Positions 37,548 through 44,749 of a stretch of DNA of 64,000 bases are shown one piece after another. The number at the start of each line of letters is the position of its first letter. The first letter of the stretch is position 1. The notes below the pieces were generated by a model. That model did not search any database. It was not told the DNA's origin and saw only the letters and a list, made by a program, of their open reading frames with translations. Origin of the DNA: Hyphomicrobiales bacterium (GTDB taxonomy: Bacteria > Pseudomonadota > Alphaproteobacteria > Rhizobiales > Rhizobiaceae); contig UBJR01000007.1 in the NCBI GenBank assembly GCA_900465675.1, positions 186,001-250,000 on the forward strand. Direction: 5' to 3'. Both the position numbers and the translations under genes were made by a program.

Positions 37548-38133
37548 AGGCGGCTTTTCCTACACTGCGGGCAAGCCAGCTGGGAAACTGGGGGGCGGCG
37601 GCAACGAGTTCGCCGAATGCCTCGACGGAAAGCTTCCGCTTGATACTCGGAAGTGCCTCTTCTGCCTTTTCCGGACCAAGCCATGCCAGCGCGCGGACAG
37701 CCAAGCCGGCAGGTTTGTTCGCCAAGGCGAGCTGCCAGCGCGGCACGTGCTTCAACTCGACCGTCTGGCTACCGACAATCATGGTTCGGCTGCGGCCGGA
37801 TGTGAAATAGACGGATCGGATCGGTACCTGAGTGGACAGCCCCAGCGAGTTTGCAGCCGCAGCGCCATTCGCGACGATGACCTCGCCACGCTGGTTCGCG
37901 ATTGCTTCGACAGCTTGCTCGACCGTCGGTGGCCGGCTTCCGAAGCGGCTCTTGATCGCCTTGAGATAGACCCCCCGACCGGCCCGGACGAGCTCGCCGC
38001 GCTCATAAAGCCGCGACAATGCCTGGTCTACCGCGGCACGGTTTCCCAAATGCAGGAAGGCCTTCGCGGACAGCGCCGTTCCCTCGGGTAGCTGTTCGGC
38101 ATAGGCCATGATCTGTGTTGTCAGTCTTTGCAC
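37540..38133 (-). CDS. AbiEi-type antitoxin (DUF6088)
   Basis: A 197-residue protein: an N-terminal winged helix (GTALSAKAFLHLGNRAAVDQALSRLYERGELVRAGRGVYL) followed by the AbiEi C-terminal domain (GEVIVANGAAAANSLGLSTQ, VYFTSGRSRTMIVG). The long open frame upstream is spurious; the GTG at 38133 has AGGAGA 6-11 bases before it. AbiEi neutralises AbiEii in type IV toxin-antitoxin systems and represses its own promoter through inverted repeats; a perfect dyad lies just upstream at 38145-38172. The toxin gene overlaps by 8 bases and is frameshifted, leaving an orphan antitoxin. Confidence 0.82.
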   Translation of the reverse strand: MQRLTTQIMAYAEQLPEGTALSAKAFLHLGNRAAVDQALSRLYERGELVRAGRGVYLKAIKSRFGSRPPTVEQAVEAIANQRGEVIVANGAAAANSLGLSTQVPIRSVYFTSGRSRTMIVGSQTVELKHVPRWQLALANKPAGLAVRALAWLGPEKAEEALPSIKRKLSVEAFGELVAAAPQFPSWLARSVGKAAYD

Positions 38134-38144
38134 GGCAACTCTCC

Positions 38145-38172
38145 TGTCAGAAACATATGCTGTTTTCTGACA
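38145..38172 (-). promoter_or_regulatory. Inverted-repeat operator upstream of abiEi
   Basis: TGTCAGAAA (38145-38153) and TTTCTGACA (38164-38172) form a perfect 9-bp dyad with a 10-base spacer, ending 11 bases before the GTG start of the AbiEi gene. Known AbiEi proteins bind inverted repeats in their own promoters, so this is a strong candidate for negative autoregulation. Confidence 0.65.
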
Positions 38173-38200
38173 CTTTGCAATGTGGTGACTTCCGTCTTCT

Positions 38201-38478
38201 AAGGGCCGCCTGATGTTCCTGACGCTCGAAGACGAGACCGAGATCGTCAATGCCGTCGTCCGGCCGTCACTGTTCGAGCGCCAGCGCCGAGTGTTGATGA
38301 CGGCGTCGATGATGAGCATCCACGGCGATCCAGCGCAAAGGGGAGGTGGTACCATCTCGTGGCCCAGCGACTGTTCGACTTTTTGGCCGATCTTGCCAGC
38401 CCGGGTGAAAGGGACAGCGTGTTTCCGGTGCCTCATGAGCGCGGCGATCAGGTCGAAGGACCGGTCCATTGCCTTTAA
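38201..38478 (+). pseudogene. Remnant of dnaE2 (error-prone DNA polymerase) C-terminus
   Basis: The first half reads KGRLMFLTLEDETEIVNAVV and PSLFERQRRVLMTASMMSIHG, and after a frameshift near 38335 the second half reads HLVAQRLFDFLADLASPGERD and PVPHERGDQVEGPVHCL before a TAA. Both match the OB-fold C-terminal end of DnaE2/ImuC, the alternative DNA polymerase III alpha of SOS mutagenesis. About 950 upstream residues are missing. No imuA or imuB is seen. It abuts the abiEi promoter region, so a rearrangement joined the two. Confidence 0.75.
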
Positions 38479-38605
38479 CATAAAAACGATCGGCCCTAAG
38501 CCACGATATGTTCGTCACCGATCCCACCGATTGATGTGACGCCAAGCAACGCCATATTCCGATGAAGTTCAGTCTTCAAGATCTCAGCCGCCTTCGCAAC
38601 GCCCA

Positions 38606-38812
38606 CGCAGCCCAACACCCGGTGCGCCATACACCTACGTGACGACGCCGAATTTCCTTTCCGCCTTCGGCATGGAAACGCTCCCCGACCTGCCAAACAT
38701 CGAAGCGCTTGAGGACGCAGGCCTGCTCAGCCGACATGCGGTTCAAAACGAAATCGCCACCTCGAAAGGCGGCGACAGCGAGACGGACGAAGACACGTCC
38801 TTTATTGAGTGA
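38606..38812 (+). pseudogene. Remnant of scpB (segregation and condensation protein B) C-terminus
   Basis: The frame reads GAPYTYVTTPNFLSAFGMET and LPDLPNIEALEDAGLLSRHA, followed by a hydrophilic acidic tail to a TGA at 38810. The GAPxTYVTT-FL--FGL-LxDLP pattern is the winged-helix end of ScpB, which works with Smc and ScpA in chromosome segregation. Only the last 65 or so residues are present and no start is available, so this is a fragment. Its last 11 bases overlap the next minus-strand gene. Confidence 0.7.
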
Positions 38813-39077
38813 CCCCGGTCGTCTGCAGCCGTTTTGTCATCGCAATCGGGCTAACGAGCATCGCCGTCCAGGCAAGTGCCATGGACAGGCCGAGCTTCAT
38901 TGGAAACAGAAGCAATTGATCGAACAAAGGGCTGTCGGAGTAGCCAGCCGTCATGCCGCCGATTGACCGCTCGAACGGCCGGACGACCGCCTCGGCGGCA
39001 TCTTGTACTTCCGTGCTGACCGGTTCACTACCGGGAATGCCTGTCGGGATCGGTTCACCAAGCTTCAGGTCTGACAT
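38802..39077 (-). CDS. Small hypothetical protein with one membrane segment
   Basis: A 91-residue protein. The N-terminal 50 residues are hydrophilic and proline-rich (MSDLKLGEPIPTGIPGSEPV); one hydrophobic segment follows (DQLLLFPMKLGLSMALAWTAMLVSPIAM), probably one or two short transmembrane helices. GAAAGGA lies upstream of the ATG at 39077; an earlier in-frame start at 39146 has none. No family is recognised. It sits at the edge of the stress-protein block on the same strand as the DUF3072 gene, so co-regulation by the general stress response is possible. Confidence 0.55.
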   Translation of the reverse strand: MSDLKLGEPIPTGIPGSEPVSTEVQDAAEAVVRPFERSIGGMTAGYSDSPLFDQLLLFPMKLGLSMALAWTAMLVSPIAMTKRLQTTGVTQ

Positions 39078-39179
39078 AGTCGCGTCCTTTCGCGGTTGAC
39101 GATTAATAAGTGCTGCAGCGCACAAAAGTTCCGCATGAGCTTCCATCGCCGGGAGTTTGATGTGCCACCGGTTGATACG

Positions 39180-39395
39180 TCATTCCAGGTCAAGCGACTG
39201 CTTAAGCTCGTCGATGCGCTTCGAGGCTTCTGCCTTCGTCAGATCTTCAGCATACGCATCGGGTTGATGCGCCTGTTCCGACAGGGTCTTCAAGTAGGAG
39301 CGCTGTGCGCCCGTCATCGGCTCATCACCGCTGACCCAGTCGTCCGGATCTTTCTGGGTGTTGGAAGAGGTATCGGTTTTCGGGTTGTCACTCAT
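39180..39395 (-). CDS. DUF3072 domain protein
   Basis: A 71-residue hydrophilic protein carrying the DUF3072 pattern (DPDDWVSGDEPMTGAQRSYLKTL, then LTKAEASKRIDELKQ). AGGAG precedes the ATG at 39395. The frame extends upstream but reads as non-coding. A perfect EcfG/RpoE2-type promoter lies 26-50 bases upstream, so this is very likely a general-stress-response gene. Biochemical role is unknown for the family. Confidence 0.8.
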   Translation of the reverse strand: MSDNPKTDTSSNTQKDPDDWVSGDEPMTGAQRSYLKTLSEQAHQPDAYAEDLTKAEASKRIDELKQSLDLE

Positions 39396-39420
39396 CACAA
39401 TCTCCTGAATTCGTTCTTCA

Positions 39421-39445
39421 AACGTTCTTGGCTGTTGATGGTTCC
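39421..39445 (-). promoter_or_regulatory. EcfG/RpoE2-type general stress promoter
   Basis: On the minus strand GGAAC (39445-39441) is followed after exactly 16 bases by CGTT (39424-39421), the consensus for alphaproteobacterial EcfG sigma factors (GGAAC-N16/17-CGTT). It points at the DUF3072 gene, whose ATG is 25 bases further on. Confidence 0.75.
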
Positions 39446-39526
39446 GGTGTGGGCTGGATCGGCGCAAGAAACCACCTATTCTACCCATCGTTTCGCTCGT
39501 AAATTTGCACACCTAGGAGAAGACGA

Positions 39527-40255
39527 TTGCCGATTGTTGCCACCGCCGCCTGGTCCATCCCGAAAAAGGCGGGCGACCGGTTTGGAACGGAGGGAAGTGG
39601 CCTTACCAGATACGCCTCGGTCTTCGACGGCGTCGAGATCAATTCGACCTTCTACCGGCGGCACAAGACATCGACATTCGCGCGCTGGGCGGACTCCGTC
39701 CCGGACAGCTTTCGGTTCGCGGTCAAGATCCCCAAGGAGATTTCCCACACCCGCGCTATGAAAGACATTGCCGAGCCGTTCGACACGTTCCTTGCTGATA
39801 TCGCACCGCTCGGAGAGAAACGCGGGCCGCTGCTCTGCCAGGTACCGCCGTCGCTGGTGTTCGATGCACATGTTCTCGAAACCGCACTCAAAACCTTACG
39901 GGATGCCGATGACGAACGGATCGTCATAGAAGCGCGCCACAAGAGCTGGGCATCGGCCGAGGCGTTGAACCTGCTGAAGAACTTCGCGATCGATCGGGTT
40001 TTTGCCAATCCGGCCCCGGTATGGCCAGCGGAAGACTTTGAAAGACAGCCGAAGTACGTGCGTCTCCACGGCAAGCCAAAAATCTACTACTCGAGCTATA
40101 CCGACGACGAGATCGCGTCTTTCTCAAAATTGCTGGCGCCGGAGAGCTGGTGCGTGTTCGACAATACGGCCTCAGGGGCCGCCATCGAAAACGCGCTGAC
40201 CATGCTCGGCCATTACCCCCGAAACTCGCCCTCGTTCATGTCACGTTCGTCGTAG
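39527..40255 (+). CDS. DUF72 (YecE-like) protein
   Basis: A 242-residue DUF72 protein with a TIM-barrel-like fold of unknown activity. Family segments are GVEINSTFYRRHKTSTFARWA, FRFAVKIPKEISHTR, LGEKRGPLLCQVPPSL and the C-terminal WCVFDNTASGAAIENAL. The start is TTG, supported by AGGAGA about 7 bases upstream. It is divergent from the DUF3072 gene, and its 3' end overlaps the next minus-strand small gene by 43 bases. In rhizobia DUF72 genes are common in stress and DNA-repair plasmid clusters. Confidence 0.85.
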   Translation: MPIVATAAWSIPKKAGDRFGTEGSGLTRYASVFDGVEINSTFYRRHKTSTFARWADSVPDSFRFAVKIPKEISHTRAMKDIAEPFDTFLADIAPLGEKRGPLLCQVPPSLVFDAHVLETALKTLRDADDERIVIEARHKSWASAEALNLLKNFAIDRVFANPAPVWPAEDFERQPKYVRLHGKPKIYYSSYTDDEIASFSKLLAPESWCVFDNTASGAAIENALTMLGHYPRNSPSFMSRSS

Positions 40256-40449
40256 TTGATATCCCAGTCCTTGGCGTCTTCATCCTTGCCCGGCGTCTTC
40301 TTGTTGACGGTCGCGTCATCTGAATGCGTGATGACGCGGGGCTTGGCGCTACTCACACCATTGTTGGATCCTCCGGCATGGTTGCTTTCCGACTGACCCC
40401 TTGCGTCTCGCTCGATCTCTGCCTTTGATGACTTTTTATTTTTTTCCAT
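40213..40449 (-). CDS. Small charged hypothetical protein
   Basis: A 78-residue very hydrophilic protein (MEKNKKSSKAEIERDARGQ at the start, DWDINYDERDMNEGEFRG at the end), probably disordered. No family is recognised. It overlaps the next upstream minus-strand gene by 14 bases, which suggests the two are translated together. The preceding bases hold AGGAGGAACC-like purines on this strand. It is part of the small-protein block with DUF3072 and DUF3175 genes. Confidence 0.55.
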   Translation of the reverse strand: MEKNKKSSKAEIERDARGQSESNHAGGSNNGVSSAKPRVITHSDDATVNKKTPGKDEDAKDWDINYDERDMNEGEFRG

Positions 40450-40636
40450 GTTCAGGTTCCTCCTGAGCCTCCGCCGTTTCTCCTGTGCGGGGTTGCTCTT
40501 TCATCGCCCGGTGCAGTCCTTTGGCCGCTCCTTGCGCCAGAGCGTGGCGGTTTAGATCGGCCTCTGGGCTCTCTACAGAGCGGGCATCATCTGTTTCAGC
40601 CGGAGCGGTCTCCGGCAGCTTTTCCCGTTTTGTCAT
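40436..40636 (-). CDS. Small acidic hypothetical protein
   Basis: A 66-residue Glu/Ala-rich protein (MTKREKLPETAPAETDDARS; end EEPEHGKK), likely disordered. GGGAG sits 6 bases before the ATG at 40636; the frame is open further to 40681 inside the quinone oxidoreductase gene. It starts about 15 bases downstream of that gene's stop and overlaps the next small gene, so the three may be one transcript. Function unknown. Confidence 0.5.
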   Translation of the reverse strand: MTKREKLPETAPAETDDARSVESPEADLNRHALAQGAAKGLHRAMKEQPRTGETAEAQEEPEHGKK

Positions 40637-40650
40637 CTCGACTCCCATCA

Positions 40651-41979
40651 CTAAGCCAATCGACCCCATTTGGGATTCCATTCAACCCCTTCCACAAGCT
40701 CGACAAATATGGGCTCGTTGCTGTCGGCTCTATGAGAGGCCGCCAGTTTGAAGGCCGCGGCGGGCTCCATCTCCTCGCCGGGAAAAATCGTATCGTCCGC
40801 GTCTGTGTCGGCTATCTTGCGCACATAACCACGGATCTGATCGCCTGAGTGATAGAACTTGATCACCAATGATCCGGCCGGCGCAATGCCTGGGAAATAT
40901 TGTCGATAGTCGCCGCGTTCCGCTGCCGCATCGGTGTCACCGGCCCGATACCAGTGGGTAAGGTCCTGGCCTTCAGGACGACCTTCTGCTTCCCAGATCA
41001 GATATGCGCGCAGCCGTCTCGCCTCCTCATCGATCAGAGGTTTCGGTTGTTCCGAGACGACTTGAAGGACGACCTTGCCGCGGATATGTTTTTCTTGGAG
41101 GACGGACTGGGCTTCGGCTGCCTGGCCTAGCCCAAAGGTGCTGGCAACAACGACCTGGACCTCGCCTTGGTAGATCAGCTGCGCGATTTCCTGCAATTGG
41201 GCGCCGTTCGGCTGAGCGGTGTAGCGCGCTGCACGAATACCCTGTTTCTTGGCTTTTGCCTTATCCGGCTCCTGGAGTGTAGAAATGAGGGCGCCTTTCG
41301 GTTTGACGACGCTGAAGCTTCTTTCCTGGGTCTCGCCGCCGATCAGATCGAATACAAGGTCGACGGGCTCGACAACATCTTCGAACTTCTCCGCCTTGTA
41401 ATCGATCACCTGGTCGGCGCCGAGGTCGGTTACGAAATCCTTGTCGGACGAGGACACGGTTGTCGCTACCCATGCGCCCTTTGCCTTGGCGAACTGAATG
41501 GCGAAATGGCCGACGCCGCCCGCACCGCCATGAATAAGGACACGCTGGCCCGCCAGAAGGCCACCGTGATCGAACAGCCCCTGCCATGCTGTGATCCCGG
41601 CGAGCGGTACGGCCGCCGAGCCAATGGCATCAGGTGCCTGGGGCTGTAAAGCCACTTCTTCCGCGCTCGCCACGACGAACTCCTCGTAACCGCCATGTTC
41701 AGGCGACAGGAATGCAAAGACCTTGTCGCCGATCAGGAAGCTCGCAACGCCAGATCCAACGGCCGCGATCTCGCCGCTGACGTCTCTACCGAGCACGTAG
41801 GGAAGATCCTTTTCGGTGACGACAGGATATTTACCCTCGCGCATCTTTGCGTCGACAGGATTGACGCTCGCGGCGAAGACCTTGATGACAACTTCGTTGG
41901 CGGCCGGCGTCGGTTGGTCGATTTCATCGATTGCCATAACCTCCGGACCGCCGAAGCGGTGGATACGGACAGCTTGCAT
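40651..41979 (-). CDS. NADPH:quinone reductase-type MDR enzyme with DUF2934 and extra C-terminal domain
   Basis: A 442-residue protein. Residues 1 to about 310 are a zinc-independent medium-chain reductase (VFAASVNPVDAKMREG, LGRDVSGEIAAVGSG, nucleotide-binding RVLIHGGAGGVGHFAIQFAKAKGA). Then comes a DUF2934 motif (EARRLRAYLIWEAEGRPEGQDL, about 330-355), and finally about 85 residues with no match (GSLVIKFYHSGDQIRGYVRKI and on). Ordinary relatives stop near residue 310. The extra parts may tether the enzyme or sense stress. It is upstream of the two small hydrophilic genes on the same strand, within the stress-protein block. Confidence 0.8.
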   Translation of the reverse strand: MQAVRIHRFGGPEVMAIDEIDQPTPAANEVVIKVFAASVNPVDAKMREGKYPVVTEKDLPYVLGRDVSGEIAAVGSGVASFLIGDKVFAFLSPEHGGYEEFVVASAEEVALQPQAPDAIGSAAVPLAGITAWQGLFDHGGLLAGQRVLIHGGAGGVGHFAIQFAKAKGAWVATTVSSSDKDFVTDLGADQVIDYKAEKFEDVVEPVDLVFDLIGGETQERSFSVVKPKGALISTLQEPDKAKAKKQGIRAARYTAQPNGAQLQEIAQLIYQGEVQVVVASTFGLGQAAEAQSVLQEKHIRGKVVLQVVSEQPKPLIDEEARRLRAYLIWEAEGRPEGQDLTHWYRAGDTDAAAERGDYRQYFPGIAPAGSLVIKFYHSGDQIRGYVRKIADTDADDTIFPGEEMEPAAAFKLAASHRADSNEPIFVELVEGVEWNPKWGRLA

Positions 41980-42094
41980 GATCGTCTTCCTTTGAGCTGA
42001 AGATTAATTTCTGAGATGCAACGTCGATTGCTTCTCACGCTGCGCGCCTTTTGATGGCTGCAGCACCGCGGACTGCGGCGACGGGCGCGGGTCA

Positions 42095-42391
42095 TCAATG
42101 TTTTGGTTGCTTGCCAAAATCCTTGCGCAACTCGTCCTTTGCCTTGTCGAGCGTTGCCAACCTCGACTTCGACAGTTGCTTGCCCGCCCTATTGATATAG
42201 AAATTCAGCATCGACATCGCAGACTGAAACGGGGTGGCTTTGCGGCGGTCGCTGTGCTCGGCGGACGCCTTCAGCGAATCCGCGATCTTCTTGGCGCTAC
42301 GTTGCTTGAAGACGCCGTCCTTCAGATCCATCGCATCGCTGTTGTTGGTCACATCCTGTGACCATTTCTGTTTGTTTTTATTTTTCGGCAT
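42095..42391 (-). CDS. DUF3175 domain protein
   Basis: A 98-residue basic protein matching DUF3175 (KWSQDVTNNSDAMDLKDGVF, QRSAKKIADSLKASAEHS, FQSAMSMLNFYINRAGK, LDKAKDELRKDFG). Members are short helical proteins common on rhizobial plasmids beside stress and repair genes; function unknown. It lies between the quinone oxidoreductase and the plasmid-stabilisation remnant, all on the minus strand. Confidence 0.8.
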   Translation of the reverse strand: MPKNKNKQKWSQDVTNNSDAMDLKDGVFKQRSAKKIADSLKASAEHSDRRKATPFQSAMSMLNFYINRAGKQLSKSRLATLDKAKDELRKDFGKQPKH

Positions 42392-42439
42392 AAGCGTTCT
42401 CCAAAAAGAACGGCGCCGCTGTTGTGGCGTCGTCCTCTG

Positions 42440-42754
42440 TCAATGATGAGCGTGGTGCTCGTTGCGCTTGCGGGTGGCAGCTGCCTTCTTGGCTGAGGCA
42501 GAGCGCTCTTCCTTGGTCCGCGACGCGGCGGCCGTGCCACCCTTTCGCCCTCCTTTCTTGGAGGAGGCGTGGCTTTCGGCATGGCCGCGCCCAGAGCCTG
42601 ATTTGTTACCGCCGCCACTTTCCTTGTTAACGGTTGCCCAAGCGCGGCGTTCAGCTTCCTTTTCCAAAACGCCCCGGTCTTCGTAGCCTTCCTCGATATG
42701 CTCGGCCTTGCGCTTCTGCTTCTCGGTGTATGCGGATTTGTCGCCCTAGGGCAT
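42440..42754 (-). pseudogene. Plasmid-stabilisation/KGG-type small protein, stop at codon 3
   Basis: From ATG 42754 the frame reads M-P-stop, then continues open as GDKSAYTEKQKRKAEHIEEG and on to ERRAWATVNKESGGGNKSGS and a Lys/Ala-rich KKGGRKGG tail ending at 42440. Whole relatives begin MPQGDKSAYT, so CAG has become TAG (42746-42748). The remaining 75 codons after a TTG at 42667 are open, so a shorter product is possible. The family is annotated as plasmid stabilisation protein in rhizobia and is DNA-binding-like. The ATG itself is at the junction with an SDR fragment on the other strand. Confidence 0.7.
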
Positions 42755-43136
42755 GAGACAATTCCTTCTCTGGAATTATCTTCGTGATGAAGAACCCGAT
42801 GCGAAGGAAGTCATCGCACTCATTAAAGCGGAAGGCCGCAAGGGTGTGGCGCTACCGGGCGATCTTCGGGATGCCGCCTTCTGTGAGAAACTTGTCGACG
42901 ATGCAGTCAAGGCACTCGGTGGTCTCGACATCCTGGTGAACAATGCCGGTCGCCAGCAACAGGCCCAGTCAATTAGCGACATTACCTATGAAGCTTTCGA
43001 CGCGACGATGAAGACAAACATCCATGCCACATTCCTGCTGACGAAAGCAGCTCTGAAGCACTTGAAGCCAGGATCTGCCCTGACACTAACTCGGGAAGCA
43101 CAATCAGACCAGCATTTTGATCGAGCATTTGATTGA
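42753..43136 (+). pseudogene. Internal fragment of a short-chain dehydrogenase/reductase
   Basis: The frame reads DEEPDAKEVIALIKAEGRKG, LPGDLRDAAFCEKLVDDAVK, LGGLDILVNNAGRQQQAQSI and KTNIHATFLLTKAALKHLKPG, which is the middle of a classical SDR of the general-stress type (NNAG motif intact). The N-terminal TGxxxGIG nucleotide-binding segment and the catalytic Tyr-x3-Lys are both missing; the frame loses similarity at about 43090. It is therefore non-functional, cut at both ends. Confidence 0.7.
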
Positions 43137-43284
43137 CAGTGACGCACATTCGATCGGTGTCGCTGGGGGCGATCTCTTACGCGGACAGATGCAGAAGTGC
43201 AGCCAAGCACCGGTGCAGCCATCTCCGTCAGCACGAATGATGTTGATAGGGAAAGCGTCTAACCCTACTTTATGTTGCATGTAC

Positions 43285-44745
43285 TCAGTCGCAGATCGCT
43301 TCCGCCTCGATCTCGACCTCGTAATCGCCGATCAGATTGCCGGCCTCGATCAGCGTGTTGGCAGGAAGAACCGAGGCGAAGGCGCGTCCGTGCGCGCGCG
43401 AGACCGGCTCCCACTGATTGGCATCACGCAGATAGATGCGGGTCCTGGCCACGTCTTCCATCTTGCCGCCAAGCGCCGAAATGGAGGCGGCGATCTTGTC
43501 GAGAATGTAGGTCGCCTGCGCGCCGGCATCGCCCGGCGCTACGCAGCGGTTGGTGCCATGCGTCGCGGTCGTGCCGGAGACCATAATGCGATCCCCCACC
43601 CTGACGGCCCGGCTATAGCCCGCGATCGGTTCCCAGATGCTGCCGGATGAGACACGCGAACGGCCGGGACGACCGGGTACCGGCTCAGCCGTGTAGACGG
43701 ATGGAATGGCATCGAGATGGTGGCTGAGGTCGCCGGATGCCGTGAGGAATGGCGGCTTGCGGTATTCGTCGCCGCAGTCGCCGGGAATGGGCTGCGTCTC
43801 ATCAAAGGTAGCGTTCAACGCGGCGTGATCCTCTTCGTCGAGCGCAAAAGAGAAGACGTTCAGATTGTCGCCGCGATGCTCGTTTTCGCCGATGCGCGCG
43901 CCGACGATGGTGGCGGCCACCGCGTCGTGCTCCAGAACCCAGCGGCTCGCGACGTTGGAGATCGACACGCCGTGCTTGGTCGCGATGGTTTGGGCTGCGC
44001 TGAGAATGCCCTGGAACGCCTGCCAGCCGCCGGCGATGTCGATGAAGCGCTTGTACTTTGAGCGGCTCCAATCGGCGATACCAGTCGGTTCCAGTTGGCC
44101 CAGCCACTTCTCGGACAGAAATCCGCCGCAGAGCGTCCCATAGGCGAGAAGCTTGACGCCGCTATTGGCGCAGAGCTTCGAGAGCGCACCGGCCGCGCGG
44201 CGGTCGACGAGGGAGAACGAGACCTGATTGCTGGCGATCTCGATGCCGTCGGCGAGTGCCAGCGCCAGATGTCCAGCATCGAAATTGGTGAGGCCGAGCG
44301 CGCCGATCAGGCCTTCCCCGCGCAGGCGCTGCATCTCGTGCAGTGCGTCGAGCCACGCTGGATGCTCGAAGCTCCACCAGTGGAATTGCAGTAGATCCAC
44401 CTTGTCGACACCAAGTCTCGTCAATCGCTCCTCGACGCCACGACGCACGACATCAGCCGTCATCGGTCCCGGCTCCGGGCACCATTTGGTGAAGGCGACT
44501 GGCCGCTGGCCGTTCTGATAGCGCGACAGCAGGCGACCGGTGATCAGCTCCGCCGAACCATAGTGATCGGCCATGTCGAACGTATCGAAACCATCCAGCG
44601 CATAGGCCTGCAGCACATCGGCGCCCTTGTCGGGATTGATCACGGTGCCGTTCTTCTCGATGTCGGCCACCTGCCAGAGACCGCAGACGATGCGGCTGAT
44701 GGAGAGATCCTTGGTGAGGGCTATGCGTGGGGGCGTGGTGGACAT
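43285..44745 (-). CDS. Aldo/keto reductase fused to a RidA-like domain
   Basis: A 486-residue fusion. Residues 1 to about 330 are an aldo/keto reductase with the catalytic tetrad Asp and Tyr (DTFDMADHYGSAE), Lys (VAFTKWCP) and His (LLQFHWWSF), and a C-terminal NADP segment (IVGARIGENEHR). Residues about 355-486 are a RidA/YjgF/UK114 domain (RVGDRIMVSGTTATH, LDKIAASISALGGKMEDVAR). The canonical RidA Arg (in P-A-R-S-x-V-E) is replaced by Asn (PANTLIEAG), so it is likely not a standard imine deaminase. It ends the liv operon, 4 bases after livM. The combination suggests handling of an amine-derived or unstable carbonyl intermediate. Confidence 0.9.
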   Translation of the reverse strand: MSTTPPRIALTKDLSISRIVCGLWQVADIEKNGTVINPDKGADVLQAYALDGFDTFDMADHYGSAELITGRLLSRYQNGQRPVAFTKWCPEPGPMTADVVRRGVEERLTRLGVDKVDLLQFHWWSFEHPAWLDALHEMQRLRGEGLIGALGLTNFDAGHLALALADGIEIASNQVSFSLVDRRAAGALSKLCANSGVKLLAYGTLCGGFLSEKWLGQLEPTGIADWSRSKYKRFIDIAGGWQAFQGILSAAQTIATKHGVSISNVASRWVLEHDAVAATIVGARIGENEHRGDNLNVFSFALDEEDHAALNATFDETQPIPGDCGDEYRKPPFLTASGDLSHHLDAIPSVYTAEPVPGRPGRSRVSSGSIWEPIAGYSRAVRVGDRIMVSGTTATHGTNRCVAPGDAGAQATYILDKIAASISALGGKMEDVARTRIYLRDANQWEPVSRAHGRAFASVLPANTLIEAGNLIGDYEVEIEAEAICD

Positions 44746-44749
44746 GTCG

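Noticed and set aside
37540..38481. 313-codon version of the AbiEi gene
   Set aside because: The first 116 codons run antisense through the dnaE2 remnant; a well-placed ribosome-binding site supports the GTG at 38133.
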